Of a DNA stretch of 64,000 nucleotides, positions 23,718 through 32,639 are shown one piece after another (position 1 is the first letter of the stretch; every line of letters starts with the position of its first letter). Origin of the DNA: Xylanimonas protaetiae (GTDB lineage: Bacteria; Actinomycetota; Actinomycetes; Actinomycetales; Cellulomonadaceae); NCBI RefSeq assembly GCF_004135385.1, contig NZ_CP035493.1:1-64000 (forward strand), written 5' to 3'. Position numbers and translations under genes: made by a program. Below the pieces are notes generated by a model. It was given only the letters and a program-made list of their open reading frames with translations, was not told the origin of the DNA and searched no databases.

Positions 23718-25543
23718 CCACGCCGCGGGCGACGCGATCCGGCAACGACACCCTGACGAACATGGGTCTCGGCGCCATCGTCGTCGGCCTCACACTCGCG
23801 GGGCTCCTACGCGCGGCCGCAGCCCTCACGGCCCACCTGACCGGGCACCCACAACCCCGGGGCGGGCTCGTCGTGGGCTTCCGCGTGCTCGCACACCCGA
23901 GCGACCCGGCAGGGGTGTTCGAGGTGCCGGGGCTCAGCCCGCTCGCCTACTGGTCGATCCTGGCGGCGCTTGCTCTCGCCGTCGGGGTGGTCACCGTCCT
24001 CGGCTGGCGGGTCTTCCGGCCGGGCAGCTCGCGCACAGATGGCTTCGCGACAAGGGCCGACGTCGCCCGCCACGCCTCGGCCCGGGCGCTGCTGAAGCGG
24101 TCGAGGTACCTGCGCCCGCCCCTGGACCGGCGTCGGCGGCCTACCGATGTCGGGTACCTCCTCGGCACCTACCGCGGCCGCAAACTCTGGGCCTCGGTCG
24201 AGGACTCGTTCCTCGTCATCGGCCCACCACGCATGGGCAAGGGCGAGCACATCGTCATCAACGCGATCCTCGACGCACCCGGCGCCGTCGTGACCACGTC
24301 CACCCGCCCCGACACCCTCGCCATCACGTACCAGGCTCGCGAACGTCGCGGCCCGGTCGCCGTGTTCGACCCACAACACCTCGCCCCCGGACTGGCAACC
24401 TCGCTTCGGTGGTCCCCCATCCGCGGCTGCGAGGACGAGGAGGTCGCCTCTCTACGGGCACGAGGCCTTGCGTCGACGACCGGGTTCGGCGGGCACGACA
24501 CCGACAACTCCGGTTACTGGCAGGGCCTGACCCGCAACGTCCTCGAATGCCTCCTACACGCCGCCGCCCTCGCCGCCCGCTCCCCCGCCGACCTCTACCT
24601 ATGGTCCAAGACCCCCGCCGCCGCCCAGGAAGCCGTCGCGATCTTCGCCGCCCACCCCGACGCGGCACCCCGCTGGGCCGAGACCCTCAACGCGCAGATC
24701 AACGCCGACCCGCGCACCCGCGACTCCGTGTGGGGCGGCGTCTCCCTCGCCCTCGGTTCCCTGAACACCCGCGCCGTGATGGACGCCGTCAGCCCCGGCC
24801 CCGGCGAGCACTTCGACCCCGAAGTGTTCCTGCGCGCGGGCGGCACCCTCTACCTGCTCGCCACCAGCGCCGGCTCGGGCGGTGTCGCACCGCTCGTCGG
24901 GGCGTTCATCGAGGACATCACCGAGACCGCCAAACGCATCGCCGCCCGGTCCCCACACCAACGACTGGACCCGCCGCTGCTCCTCGCGCTCGACGAGATC
25001 GGCAACCTCGCACCCCTGCCCACCCTGCACACGCTCATGTCCGACGGCGGCGGGTCCGGCATCACCGTCATGCCCGTCCTGCAATCCTGGGCACAGGCAC
25101 GCAACGCCTGGGGCACCGAGAAGGCCAGCGCCATCTGGGACGCCGCCATCGTCAAGATCAACCTCGGCGGCTCCGCCGTCGCCCGCGACCTCCAAGACGT
25201 CTCCGCCCTCCTCGGCGACCACGACGAGACCACCCACTCCACCTCGACCAGCGCCGACGGGACCACATCCACCCAGGCATCCCTGCGCCGCGTGCCGGTC
25301 ATGTCCCCGCAGGAGCTGCGCGGCATCCCCCGCGGCAAGGCACTGATCCTGCTGCGCTCCGTCGCGCCGATGGTCGCCGACTTACGACCGTGGCGGTCCC
25401 GCAAGGATCGCAAGCAGCTGCTCGCCGACCAGGCAGAGACGGAGAGCCTCCTGCGGTCGAGTCCAGCCGTTGGGCTCGCCGAAGGCGTCAAGACGCTGCG
25501 GGTTGGGCGCGCCGCGTCGCGCCGAACAACGCGTACGGACTGA
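23714..25543 (+). CDS. VirD4/TraG-type coupling ATPase
   Basis: A 609-residue type IV coupling protein. Two N-terminal transmembrane helices (about 18-40 and 78-98) precede the motor domain with Walker A VIGPPRMGKGEH (about 169-179) and Walker B LLLALDEIGNLAPLPTLH (about 420-437). VMPVLQSWAQARNAWG corresponds to the sensor region of the TraM-recognition (TraG C-terminal) domain. It recruits the relaxase-DNA complex to the channel. The gene is intact although the relaxase and VirB4 genes are not found here, so it might serve mobilisation of other elements. GTG start overlapping the upstream stop. Confidence 0.85.
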   Translation: MTTPRATRSGNDTLTNMGLGAIVVGLTLAGLLRAAAALTAHLTGHPQPRGGLVVGFRVLAHPSDPAGVFEVPGLSPLAYWSILAALALAVGVVTVLGWRVFRPGSSRTDGFATRADVARHASARALLKRSRYLRPPLDRRRRPTDVGYLLGTYRGRKLWASVEDSFLVIGPPRMGKGEHIVINAILDAPGAVVTTSTRPDTLAITYQARERRGPVAVFDPQHLAPGLATSLRWSPIRGCEDEEVASLRARGLASTTGFGGHDTDNSGYWQGLTRNVLECLLHAAALAARSPADLYLWSKTPAAAQEAVAIFAAHPDAAPRWAETLNAQINADPRTRDSVWGGVSLALGSLNTRAVMDAVSPGPGEHFDPEVFLRAGGTLYLLATSAGSGGVAPLVGAFIEDITETAKRIAARSPHQRLDPPLLLALDEIGNLAPLPTLHTLMSDGGGSGITVMPVLQSWAQARNAWGTEKASAIWDAAIVKINLGGSAVARDLQDVSALLGDHDETTHSTSTSADGTTSTQASLRRVPVMSPQELRGIPRGKALILLRSVAPMVADLRPWRSRKDRKQLLADQAETESLLRSSPAVGLAEGVKTLRVGRAASRRTTRTD

Positions 25544-25549
25544 CTGCGG

Positions 25550-26156
25550 TCAGTGCGCGCCCGGCGAGTCCCACCCGGCTTCGAGCCCCAGGATCGTGCT
25601 GGCGACGTCCGTGGGCAGCAGCGTCGACCAGATGATCTCGCCCGGCTCAGGGTTCATGCCGGCGATCTCGGACGATTCAGGTTGCCAGTCATCGGCGGCC
25701 ACCCCCGGCACGCAGTCCAGCAGCGTGCGAACACCGCCGGGTCGGGGATGCCTTCAGCGATGATCGCCAGGTCGTCGAGACCGTTCGACCCGTCCTCGAC
25801 TCGCGCTGGATCGAGGCATAGAAGTCGCGCTGCGGGCTGTCGTTCTGGCGGCGACCAGCAGCGCCCAGCCACCACGCGCCAACCCGATCCGGGAGATCCT
25901 CAGGCCGTTCCACACGACTGAGGTGTGTCACCACCGCACGCCGGTCACCTGTCTTGACCTTGAACCAGACGCGGTCGGCCAGCGAGAGCACCCGTTCGAC
26001 ACCACCTGCATCGCGCTGCTTCGGGACCATCTGCGCAGCCACGACGACTGGATGATCGACCTCGTCGAGAGGCAGTCCAAGATCGGGGACATCCACGCCG
26101 AGATCACCCAGGCAGCGCCTGGTCGGGCGGACCCGTTCCGAACCGCTCTCCGTCAC
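25550..26156 (-). pseudogene. degraded partner gene of the ribbon-helix-helix antitoxin
   Basis: Reading leftwards the coding sense passes through three frames. The first is from 26,156 (MTESGSERVRPTRRCLGDLG, AAQMVPKQRDAGGVERVLSL, ERPEDLPDRVGAWWLGAAGR, RDFYASIQRE). The second spans about 25,830-25,745 (NGLDDLAIIAEGIPDPAVFA). The third runs down to TGA at 25,550 (LLDCVPGVAADDWQPE, GEIIWSTLLPTDVASTILGL). Each shift equals one missing base. The start overlaps the antitoxin stop by four bases, the layout of a toxin-antitoxin pair. I cannot name the family. An internal deletion near the first break is also possible. Confidence 0.55.
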
Positions 26157-26410
26157 GCGGGCATGCCGCCGAGATCGTCGAGCTCCTCTTCGCTCAGGCC
26201 TGTCATGACGGCGACGGCTGTCTCGTCGGTGCCGTTCAACCGGCCAAGTGCCGCCTTGATCCCCGCGTTGATCTCGTCGCGGTGGGTGTCGATGTACTCA
26301 CGCACTGCTGCGTCGACGATGTCCTTCTTCGAGCGCGACAGGAAATGGGCGGCGTGCGAGACAAGCTCGTCCGTCTCGGTGTCGACCTTGATCGGCGCGG
26401 TGGTCGCCAT
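26153..26410 (-). CDS. ribbon-helix-helix antitoxin-like protein
   Basis: An 85-residue protein with a CopG/VapB-like ribbon-helix-helix N terminus. A beta strand (APIKVDTETDELVSHAAHFL) is followed by two helices (SRSKKDIVDAAVREYIDTHR) and an acidic C-terminal helix ending LSEEELDDLGGM. It would repress its own promoter and bind the partner encoded just downstream. With the partner gene broken, the antitoxin may be an orphan. Divergent from the ssb gene. Confidence 0.65.
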   Translation of the reverse strand: MATTAPIKVDTETDELVSHAAHFLSRSKKDIVDAAVREYIDTHRDEINAGIKAALGRLNGTDETAVAVMTGLSEEELDDLGGMPA

Positions 26411-26433
26411 GGCGGTGCCTCCCTACGAGTCCA

Positions 26434-26458
26434 CTAAGTATCAGAGTACCAAAGTACC
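26434..26458 (-). promoter_or_regulatory. operator-like repeats upstream of the antitoxin gene
   Basis: Three spaced AGTA cores occur in AAGTATCAG, AGTACCAA and AGTACC, with GTACC-aaa-GTACC as the best pair. They lie 24-48 bases before the antitoxin start, in an AT-rich island between divergent genes. Ribbon-helix-helix repressors bind such short tandem cores, so this is the likely autoregulatory site; it may also affect ssb. Confidence 0.4.
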
Positions 26459-26551
26459 CGCTGTCCCCGGTCGGTGAACGCGTCATGCACACCTGACCTC
26501 CAGGAGCGGTGACCGTCCCCCAGGCGCCGCGTGGAGTGCCCGGAGGTCACC

Positions 26552-27001
26552 GTGACCATCCCGACCCGGCTGTGCATCGTCGGTGAGATCGCCTCGAAGC
26601 CGCAGTGGAGGAAGACGAACCGCGGCGAGGTCCGGTTCTTCGCCCGCATCAAGGTCGTCGCCCGCCGTGAGCAGCCGGACGGCTCGATGAGCGGGCCGGC
26701 CGAGTCGTTCCACAACCTTGTCGCATACGGCCACCCCGCGGAGCGGGCCCGCACCCGCCTCCGGTACGGCGACGTCGTCATCGCCGCCGGGTTCGTGCGC
26801 GAGTACGAGTACCTGTCCGACGGCGAGGAACGCGACGGGGAGGAGTTCGTCGTCAACTGGTGGGGCCACGAGGCCTGGACCACGACGTACTCGGTGGACC
26901 GCACCCACCCGCCGACCGCGCTCCCCTTCCGACGCCGCACCCTCTCGCGCCCGGCAGCGCTGGCCGCCGCGACCGCGCGAACTGTGGCGGTGGCGCGATG
27001 A
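26552..27001 (+). CDS. ssb: single-stranded DNA-binding protein
   Basis: A 149-residue OB-fold SSB of the mobile-element type. TIPTRLCIVGEIASKPQWRK with GEVRFFARIKVVARRE begins the fold, ESFHNLVAYGHPAERAR follows, and RYGDVVIAAGFVREYEYL ends it. It lacks the long acidic-tipped tail of the chromosomal SSB; the tail here is short and basic. GTG at 26,552 is preferred over GTG 26,531 because GGAGG lies five bases upstream. It would coat the transferred strand in donor or recipient. The stop overlaps the next ATG. Confidence 0.75.
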   Translation: MTIPTRLCIVGEIASKPQWRKTNRGEVRFFARIKVVARREQPDGSMSGPAESFHNLVAYGHPAERARTRLRYGDVVIAAGFVREYEYLSDGEERDGEEFVVNWWGHEAWTTTYSVDRTHPPTALPFRRRTLSRPAALAAATARTVAVAR

Positions 27002-27516
27002 CGGGCCGCGGCGGCATGCTTCCCGACGAGTTCGCGCCCGGCCCGGTGAACTGGAACGAGCTCGGCCCCGGGCAGGCCGCCGAGCAGTGGTGCACCCTGG
27101 ACGCCTGGGTCACCTGGCTGCGCCGCGCCTACGGCATCTCGACCCTGGAAATCCCACCGTTCTGGCACCGGCACGACGAGCTCGTCTGGGAGCTGTCCGC
27201 GCTGCATCAGCACTGGCTCGCCTGCTACGGCGACGGCGCCTCCCTCTCGGCGCCGCTCCAGTGGCACCGCGACTTCCGCGAGGCACGCCAGCGGCTGCGC
27301 GAATGGGTCTCGGCCTGCGGCACCGCCGCGACATCGGACCGCCCGACCCTCGTCCCCACCTGGCCGGGCGACCAGAACGACGGCGTGGACGCCGGACCGG
27401 ACCGCATCCTGACTGACCGCGACGAGGACTTCCGCGCCACCGTCAACGCCGACGTCGCCTACCGCGACGCCGTCCTCGCCGCCACCGTCACCACCCTCGA
27501 CGAGGACGGTGCGTGA
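26998..27516 (+). CDS. DUF4913-like ICE accessory protein
   Basis: A 172-residue soluble protein. Residues about 28-115 resemble DUF4913 in having WCTLDAWVTWLRRAYGI, then FWHRHDELVWELSALHQHWL, and WHRDFREARQRLREWVSACG at the end. The conserved Trp/His spacing is the basis of this call. The acidic tail (about 130-172) looks disordered. Function is unknown; such proteins recur beside ssb and the coupling protein in actinobacterial elements. Four-base overlaps with ssb and the following gene. Confidence 0.55.
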   Translation: MTGRGGMLPDEFAPGPVNWNELGPGQAAEQWCTLDAWVTWLRRAYGISTLEIPPFWHRHDELVWELSALHQHWLACYGDGASLSAPLQWHRDFREARQRLREWVSACGTAATSDRPTLVPTWPGDQNDGVDAGPDRILTDRDEDFRATVNADVAYRDAVLAATVTTLDEDGA

Positions 27517-28532
27517 TGGACTACCCCGACGCCGACATGCACCGACAAGCCGACGTCACCGCCCTGGCAGACCACATGGGCACCAGCGCCCACGACAACT
27601 ACAAGGCGCTGCGCACCCCGCTCTGGCAGGCACTACGCGCCCTCGGGTTCGACGGCGGCGACGTCCTCGTCCAGGGCGACGGCGCCCCCACCCTGCTCAA
27701 CCTGCCCACCGCCGTCGACCACCCCATCGACTTCATCACCGCGCACCTGACCCCACGCGTCGACGCCGACCACGCCCCGAACACCCCCGGCCTCAAGGGC
27801 GGACCCGGCGACTACGACCTCGTCATCGCCTCCCTGCCCTGGCTCGACGTCCAACTCCGCGGGACCGCCCGCCACGAACTGCGCACCGAGCTCCACCACG
27901 TAAAGACCCTCGCCGCCGTCCACCTGACCAAACCGGGCGGGCTGACCGCCATCCTCGCGAACCACTCCCTCATGGACCGCGCCCCCACCCGGGCCCGCAC
28001 CGAGATCACCAACGAGGCCGACTTCCTCGGCGCCATCCGCTTCCCTGCCGGCATCCTGCGCGAACAGGCCGGCACCGACGACGTCATCGACCTGATCCTC
28101 CTGGCGAAGCCAGCCATGGGCGCCCCGACCGGCACCGTGCCGTTCACCCCCACGGTCCAGGTGACCGTCGAGCGGTTCATCACCACGATCAACCAGTACT
28201 TCGACGACCACCCCGACAACATGCTCGGCTCGCTCCGCCCCGAGATGCAGATCTGGGACACCTCCGACTACACCCTCCAAGGCGCCGGGCGCGAGGCCAC
28301 CCTCGCCGAGTACCGCACCGCCTTGACCGGCATCGTCGCCCACGCCATCACCACCAGCCAGGTCCCCCAGCCTGCTAGCCGCAACGCCGACGCGGCCGTC
28401 GCAGGCGGGTGGACCATCGGCGGCGCCCGCCGCTACCTCCCCGCCGCCCTCCGCGACGCCGGAGCAGCCAGCGGGTTCCTCGACGCCCACCCGGAACCCC
28501 CGGCACCCCCTCCACCGTCGGTCGACCTCTGA
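27516..28532 (+). CDS. N6-adenine methylase-like protein with eroded catalytic motifs
   Basis: A 338-residue protein whose fold follows the methylase half of large ICE antirestriction/helicase proteins. LWQALRALGFDGGDVLVQGD stands where the SAM-binding motif should be, DYDLVIASLPWLDVQLRG where NPP(Y/F) should be, and LTKPGGLTAILANHSLMDR and FLGAIRFPAGILREQAGTDD afterwards. The catalytic NPPY is replaced by ASLPW and the FxGxG loop is lost, so it is probably not an active methyltransferase. The frame is nevertheless intact and the codon use ordinary, suggesting a retained, repurposed role. ATG at 27,516 overlaps the previous stop. Confidence 0.6.
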   Translation: MDYPDADMHRQADVTALADHMGTSAHDNYKALRTPLWQALRALGFDGGDVLVQGDGAPTLLNLPTAVDHPIDFITAHLTPRVDADHAPNTPGLKGGPGDYDLVIASLPWLDVQLRGTARHELRTELHHVKTLAAVHLTKPGGLTAILANHSLMDRAPTRARTEITNEADFLGAIRFPAGILREQAGTDDVIDLILLAKPAMGAPTGTVPFTPTVQVTVERFITTINQYFDDHPDNMLGSLRPEMQIWDTSDYTLQGAGREATLAEYRTALTGIVAHAITTSQVPQPASRNADAAVAGGWTIGGARRYLPAALRDAGAASGFLDAHPEPPAPPPPSVDL

Positions 28533-28574
28533 GCGAAGAGCCCACGCCAAACCGCCACACGACAGGAGAATCCG

Positions 28575-28775
28575 ATGACCACCCGAACCACCCACCACGA
28601 GCTCGTGTCGCTCCACGACGCCGCCGAGCGCTTCCATGTCTCGATCAAGACCCTTCGCCGCCGCATCGCCGACGGCACCATCACCGGCTATCGGATCGGT
28701 CGCCTCGTGCGCGTCGACCTCGACGACGTCGAACACGAACTCCTCGTCGAGATCCCCTCGGCGCGTGGCGTTTGA
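28575..28775 (+). CDS. xis: excisionase-like helix-turn-helix protein
   Basis: A 66-residue winged-helix protein of the Xis/AlpA type: LVSLHDAAERFHVSIKTLRR followed by RIADGTITGYRIGRLVRVDL. AGGAGAA lies seven bases before the ATG. It is the last plus-strand gene of the ICE and converges on the integrase, so it most likely directs excision by binding near the attachment site. Gene symbol by role, not by close homology. Confidence 0.7.
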   Translation: MTTRTTHHELVSLHDAAERFHVSIKTLRRRIADGTITGYRIGRLVRVDLDDVEHELLVEIPSARGV

Positions 28776-28830
28776 CCACGCCTCCTCCCGACAGCGCGAG
28801 GGCGGCGCACTGCCCGGCCCCGCTGCCCAG

Positions 28831-30117
28831 TCACCCTGCGGTGTCGCGCACCTTCGCTCTCTTGAGCTCTGCGGCAACCGTTCGGCTCATCCGGGAGGCG
28901 AGCTCGATGTCCCGGTCCATCGTGGCCTTCTGGTATCGCAGCACGATCTTGATGTCTCCGTGCCCGCCGCGACGCATCAGCTCGGCGAGCGTCGCGCCTT
29001 CCTGCGCGAATCGCGTGAGCCCGGTGTGGCGCAGGTCGTGGAAGCGGTAGCCGTCGGGCAGGCCCGCCACCTTCGACCGCACGTTCACCCACATGTCGTT
29101 CCACACCGTTGCAGGGACGTGCGTCCTACCGCGTTCCGTGCGCGGGATGACCGGCGACGTCGGTTCCTCGCCGACGTGGGTGTCGAGATGCTCGGCCAGT
29201 CGCTTGATCATCAGCGGAGGGACAGCCATCGACCTGACCCCCTTGTCGGACTTGGGGTCGGTCAGCTCACCGGTCGTGCCGTTCTTCTGCCGCCAGACGT
29301 ACAGCGTCGCAGCGGTTCGCTTCTCGTTCCAGACGATGTCCCGCCGCTGCAGCCCGAGCACCTCTCCCCGGCGCAACTGGCACCACGCCGCGAGCAGCAC
29401 GCCGATGCGCCACCGGGGCGGCGCCGCTTCATAGAGCTCGTCGACCTGGATCGGCGTGGCGACGTCGTCCTCGGGCGTGTGCGTCTGGTCATGGCGCACC
29501 GATTTGCGCTGCGGAGTGGCGACGTCGGGCACCCGGTCCAGCAGGCCCTCTCGCACCGCGGCGCGAAGCACGAGCTTCAGGGTGTCGATCGCGTCGCCCG
29601 CGACACCGTTGTGGTTCGCCTCCGGGCGAAGCTGCGACGGCATCGCGACGATGCTGGCCGACAGGCGCCGCACGACGTCGGTGTCGATCTCGCGCACCTT
29701 GAGGTCCCCGAGCGGCCCGACGAGGTAGTTGTGGATCCGACCCTTGTAGGCGAGCACCGTGCCGGGCTTACGACGCCGGCCGCCCTTACCCGGCTCGGTC
29801 CGGATGGTCTCGAGCCACTGGTCCGCGAACTGCGCGAACGTGATGTCACGCCGGGCTGCCTGCTCTGCCTCATGCGCACGCCGCTCGACGGCGGCAGCGG
29901 GCGGCTCCCACGTCCCTGCGGCGATCGCGCCGTGCGTCCTGTTGAGCCATGCGCGCGCGTCCCCCTTGGTGAGGAACGTCAGCGGCCGGTCGTCCTCGGT
30001 CCGGGCGGAGTACATCCTGCCGTCGGGACCGAGGTACCGAGCCTGCCACCGCTTGGACGGCAGCTTCCGCAGTCGTCCCCACGCCTCGCGCCGCTGCTTC
30101 GCCGTCGTGTCGGCCAT
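28831..30117 (-). CDS. int: tyrosine recombinase / ICE integrase
   Basis: A 428-residue integrase. The N-terminal arm-binding region (about 20-75) has RWQARYLGPDGRMYSARTED. The core-binding SAM-like domain (about 95-195) has TFAQFADQWLETIR. The catalytic domain (about 220-410) contains CQLRRGEVLGL (Arg I), SDKGVRSMAVP, HDLRHTGLTRFAQEGATLAE (HxxR) and GGHGDIKIVLRYQKATMDRD (His and nucleophilic Tyr). It is complete. It lies at the edge of the ICE and is transcribed inward, away from the chromosomal junction, so the attachment site should be between its start and lpdA. Confidence 0.9.
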   Translation of the reverse strand: MADTTAKQRREAWGRLRKLPSKRWQARYLGPDGRMYSARTEDDRPLTFLTKGDARAWLNRTHGAIAAGTWEPPAAAVERRAHEAEQAARRDITFAQFADQWLETIRTEPGKGGRRRKPGTVLAYKGRIHNYLVGPLGDLKVREIDTDVVRRLSASIVAMPSQLRPEANHNGVAGDAIDTLKLVLRAAVREGLLDRVPDVATPQRKSVRHDQTHTPEDDVATPIQVDELYEAAPPRWRIGVLLAAWCQLRRGEVLGLQRRDIVWNEKRTAATLYVWRQKNGTTGELTDPKSDKGVRSMAVPPLMIKRLAEHLDTHVGEEPTSPVIPRTERGRTHVPATVWNDMWVNVRSKVAGLPDGYRFHDLRHTGLTRFAQEGATLAELMRRGGHGDIKIVLRYQKATMDRDIELASRMSRTVAAELKRAKVRDTAG

Positions 30118-30225
30118 CGTGATCCGCTCCTGTCACTTCTCTGGTCGTGCCCCCTGCGTGCCCCTCAGATCGGGACTTCAGGGGTTCTTCTGTCTCTAGG
30201 TGTCCACCTCTCCCCGAAACGAGAA
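30118..30225. other. probable ICE-chromosome junction (attachment site region)
   Basis: This short gene-free stretch separates the integrase start from the lpdA terminator. In integrase-edged elements the att core lies here. The other end of the ICE is outside the window, so the repeated core cannot be read off. A weak dyad CCCCT...AGGGG occurs around 30,155-30,185. No tRNA gene is present at this junction. Confidence 0.45.
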
Positions 30226-30265
30226 AGAGGCCCGGACCTGCGAAAACTCGCAGATCCAGGCCTCT
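30226..30265 (-). terminator. intrinsic terminator of lpdA
   Basis: AGAGGCCCGGACCTGCGA and TCGCAGATCCAGGCCTCT pair across a four-base loop with two mismatches. On the minus strand the stem is followed by a T-rich TTTCTCGTTT. It lies 38 bases after the lpdA stop and marks the last clearly chromosomal feature before the ICE. Confidence 0.75.
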
Positions 30266-30302
30266 GACCAGGTGTGATCCAGATCACGCCATACGCGTGG
30301 GA

Positions 30303-31706
30303 TCAGAAGTTGATCATGTGCCCCGCGATGCCGTGGATGGCCTCCTGGATGGCCTCCGACAGCGTCGGGTGGGTGTGCACGTTGCGCGCGACCTCGTCGG
30401 CGGTGAGGTCCCACTTGGCGGCCAGGGTGAGCTCCGGCAGCATCTCGGAGACGTCCGGGCCGATCATGTGGGCGCCGAGCAGCTCGTTGTACTTGGCGTC
30501 GGCGACGATCTTGACGAAGCCCGTCGGGTCGCCGAGGCCGTGGGCCTTGCCGTTGGCCATGAACGGGAATGAGGCGACCTTGACGTCATACCCCTCGTCG
30601 CGTGCCTGCGCCTCGGTGAGGCCGAACGACGCGACCTGCGGGGAGCAGAACGTGGCGCGCGGCATCATGCGGTAGTCGCCGAGCGTCATGGTCTCGGCGC
30701 CGGCGATGGTCTCGGCGGCGACGACGCCCATGGCCTCGGCCACGTGGGCGAGCATGAGCTTGGCGGTGACGTCGCCGATGGCGTAGACGCCGGGCACGTT
30801 GGTGCGCATGTGGTCGTCGATGGCGATGGCGCCGCGGTCGGTCAGGGCGACGCCGGTGTTCTCGAGGCCGAAGCCCTTGACGTTCGGGGCGAACCCGACG
30901 GCCATGAGCACCTTGTCGACGGTGAGCTCGCCGGCCTTGCCGTCCTTGACGCCCTGGTACGTGACGGTCACGGACGAGCCGTTGTCCTTGACGGTCTGCA
31001 CGGCCGTCGAGGTCAGGATGGTGACGCCGAGCTTCTTGTACTGCTTGGCGATCTCCTTGGAGACGTCCGCGTCCTCGTTGGGCAGCGCACGGTCGAGGAA
31101 CTCGATGATCGTGACGTCCACGCCGTAGTTCTTCAGGACGTACGCGAACTCCATGCCGATGGCGCCGGCGCCGACGATGGCGATCGACTTCGGCAGCTCG
31201 CGCGTCATGATCTGCGTCTCGTACGTCACAATGTTGTCGGAGAGCTGGACGCCCGGCAGCAGGCGCACCTCCGAGCCGGTGGCGATGATGACGTTGTCGG
31301 CGGTCACGGTCTCCGTGGTGCCGTTGTTCAGCGCGACCTGGATGGTCTTCGCGTCGACGAACGTGCCACGGCCGTCGTACTCCGTGATCTTGTTCTTCTT
31401 CATCAGGAAGTGGACGCCCTTGGTGCGGCCGTCCGCGACCTCGCGCGAGCGGTCCCACGCGCGCCCGAAGTCGAAGCTGACCTCGCCGGACATCCCGAAG
31501 AAGTCCTTCTGCGTGTGGAAGATGTGCGCGAGCTCCGCGTTGCGCAGCAGCGCCTTGGAGGGGATGCAGCCCACGTTGAGGCACACACCGCCCCAGTACT
31601 TCTCCTCGATGATCGCGACGGACTTGCCGAGCTGGGCAGCCCGGATGGCGGCGACGTAGCCACCCGGTCCCGCCCCGAGGAGGACGACGTCATAGTGAGA
31701 AGCCAT
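30303..31706 (-). CDS. lpdA: dihydrolipoyl dehydrogenase
   Basis: A 467-residue E3 flavoprotein that reoxidises dihydrolipoamide in pyruvate and 2-oxoglutarate dehydrogenase complexes. It has FAD-binding [17 protein letters not shown], the redox-active [16 protein letters not shown] (two Cys), NAD-binding [15 protein letters not shown], a second FAD motif with [16 protein letters not shown], and the C-terminal [13 protein letters not shown] (catalytic His-Glu). Full length. It is followed by a strong terminator and the ICE integrase. A lipoate-ligase-like gene at the far end of the window serves the same cofactor, but the two are unlinked. Confidence 0.95.
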   Translation of the reverse strand: MASHYDVVLLGAGPGGYVAAIRAAQLGKSVAIIEEKYWGGVCLNVGCIPSKALLRNAELAHIFHTQKDFFGMSGEVSFDFGRAWDRSREVADGRTKGVHFLMKKNKITEYDGRGTFVDAKTIQVALNNGTTETVTADNVIIATGSEVRLLPGVQLSDNIVTYETQIMTRELPKSIAIVGAGAIGMEFAYVLKNYGVDVTIIEFLDRALPNEDADVSKEIAKQYKKLGVTILTSTAVQTVKDNGSSVTVTYQGVKDGKAGELTVDKVLMAVGFAPNVKGFGLENTGVALTDRGAIAIDDHMRTNVPGVYAIGDVTAKLMLAHVAEAMGVVAAETIAGAETMTLGDYRMMPRATFCSPQVASFGLTEAQARDEGYDVKVASFPFMANGKAHGLGDPTGFVKIVADAKYNELLGAHMIGPDVSEMLPELTLAAKWDLTADEVARNVHTHPTLSEAIQEAIHGIAGHMINF

Positions 31707-31778
31707 GGCGCTAGCCTATTGCGCCGCACAGCGGATGCTGACGCGACGTGTGTCACAGCCTGCTCGTACGTTGGGCGC

Positions 31779-32639
31779 ATGAAGATCGGTCTGATCGGCA
31801 GCTATGGCACGCCCGCCCAGATGGTCCGGCTCGCCCGCGAGGCTGAGCAGCACGGGTGGGACGGCTTCTTCACCTGGGACGGGGTGAACCTCGACGAGGA
31901 GGGCTTCGACTCCGTCCCCTGCTACGACCCGTTCGGCATCCTCGCCGCCGCCGCCGTCGTCACCGAGCGGATCACGCTCGGGGCGATGGTCTTCGCCCCG
32001 CCCCGGCACCGCCCGTGGGAGCTGGCGCAGCGGGCCCTGACGGTCGACCACCTGTCCGGCGGGCGCCTGGTGCTCCCCGTGGGCGTCGGGACGCCGACCG
32101 ACCGCGCGTTCCTCTCCGTGCACGGCCAGCCGTCCGCGCTGCGCGACCGCGCCGAGCTGCTCGACGACGTGCTCGGCTGGCTGGAGCGGTCATGGTCGGG
32201 CGAGGAGTTCTCGTTCGAGGGCACCCACATCAGCACCGGCCCGTTCCGGTTCCCGCAGCGGCCCGTCCACGGGCGCATCCCCGTGTGGCCGGTCGCCGTG
32301 TGGGACGCAGCCAGGCCGCCCCAGCGCTCGCTGGACCGCGCGCTGCGCTGGGACGGCGTCGTCCCGCAGGTGCGCGGTTCGAACCCCGACGAGGCCGAGG
32401 CCGGCCCGGACGCGGTCGCCGAGCTGGTCGCGTGGGCGGCCTCGCGCCGCGACCCCGCGACGCCGTGGGAGGTGGTCGTCCAGGGCAAGCTCTCCGCCGA
32501 CGACGGCGAGGCGCGCGAGCAGCTCGCCGCTGCAGCGGACGCCGGTGCCACCTGGTGGGTCGAGAGCTGGTGGGACCCGGGCACGGTGACTCCGGAGCAC
32601 CTGCTGACCCTGGCCCGCAGGCGGCTGCCACGGGGCTAG
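31779..32639 (+). CDS. LLM-class flavin-dependent oxidoreductase
   Basis: A 286-residue luciferase-like monooxygenase: TIM-barrel features MKIGLIGSYGTP at the start, EAEQHGWDGFFTWDG, RITLGAMVFAPPRHRPWELA and LTVDHLSGGRLVLPVGVGTP, all typical of F420- or FMN-dependent LLM proteins. It is shorter than most family members (about 320). The substrate cannot be told. It is divergent from lpdA with only 72 bases between them, and convergent with leuD. Confidence 0.8.
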   Translation: MKIGLIGSYGTPAQMVRLAREAEQHGWDGFFTWDGVNLDEEGFDSVPCYDPFGILAAAAVVTERITLGAMVFAPPRHRPWELAQRALTVDHLSGGRLVLPVGVGTPTDRAFLSVHGQPSALRDRAELLDDVLGWLERSWSGEEFSFEGTHISTGPFRFPQRPVHGRIPVWPVAVWDAARPPQRSLDRALRWDGVVPQVRGSNPDEAEAGPDAVAELVAWAASRRDPATPWEVVVQGKLSADDGEAREQLAAAADAGATWWVESWWDPGTVTPEHLLTLARRRLPRG

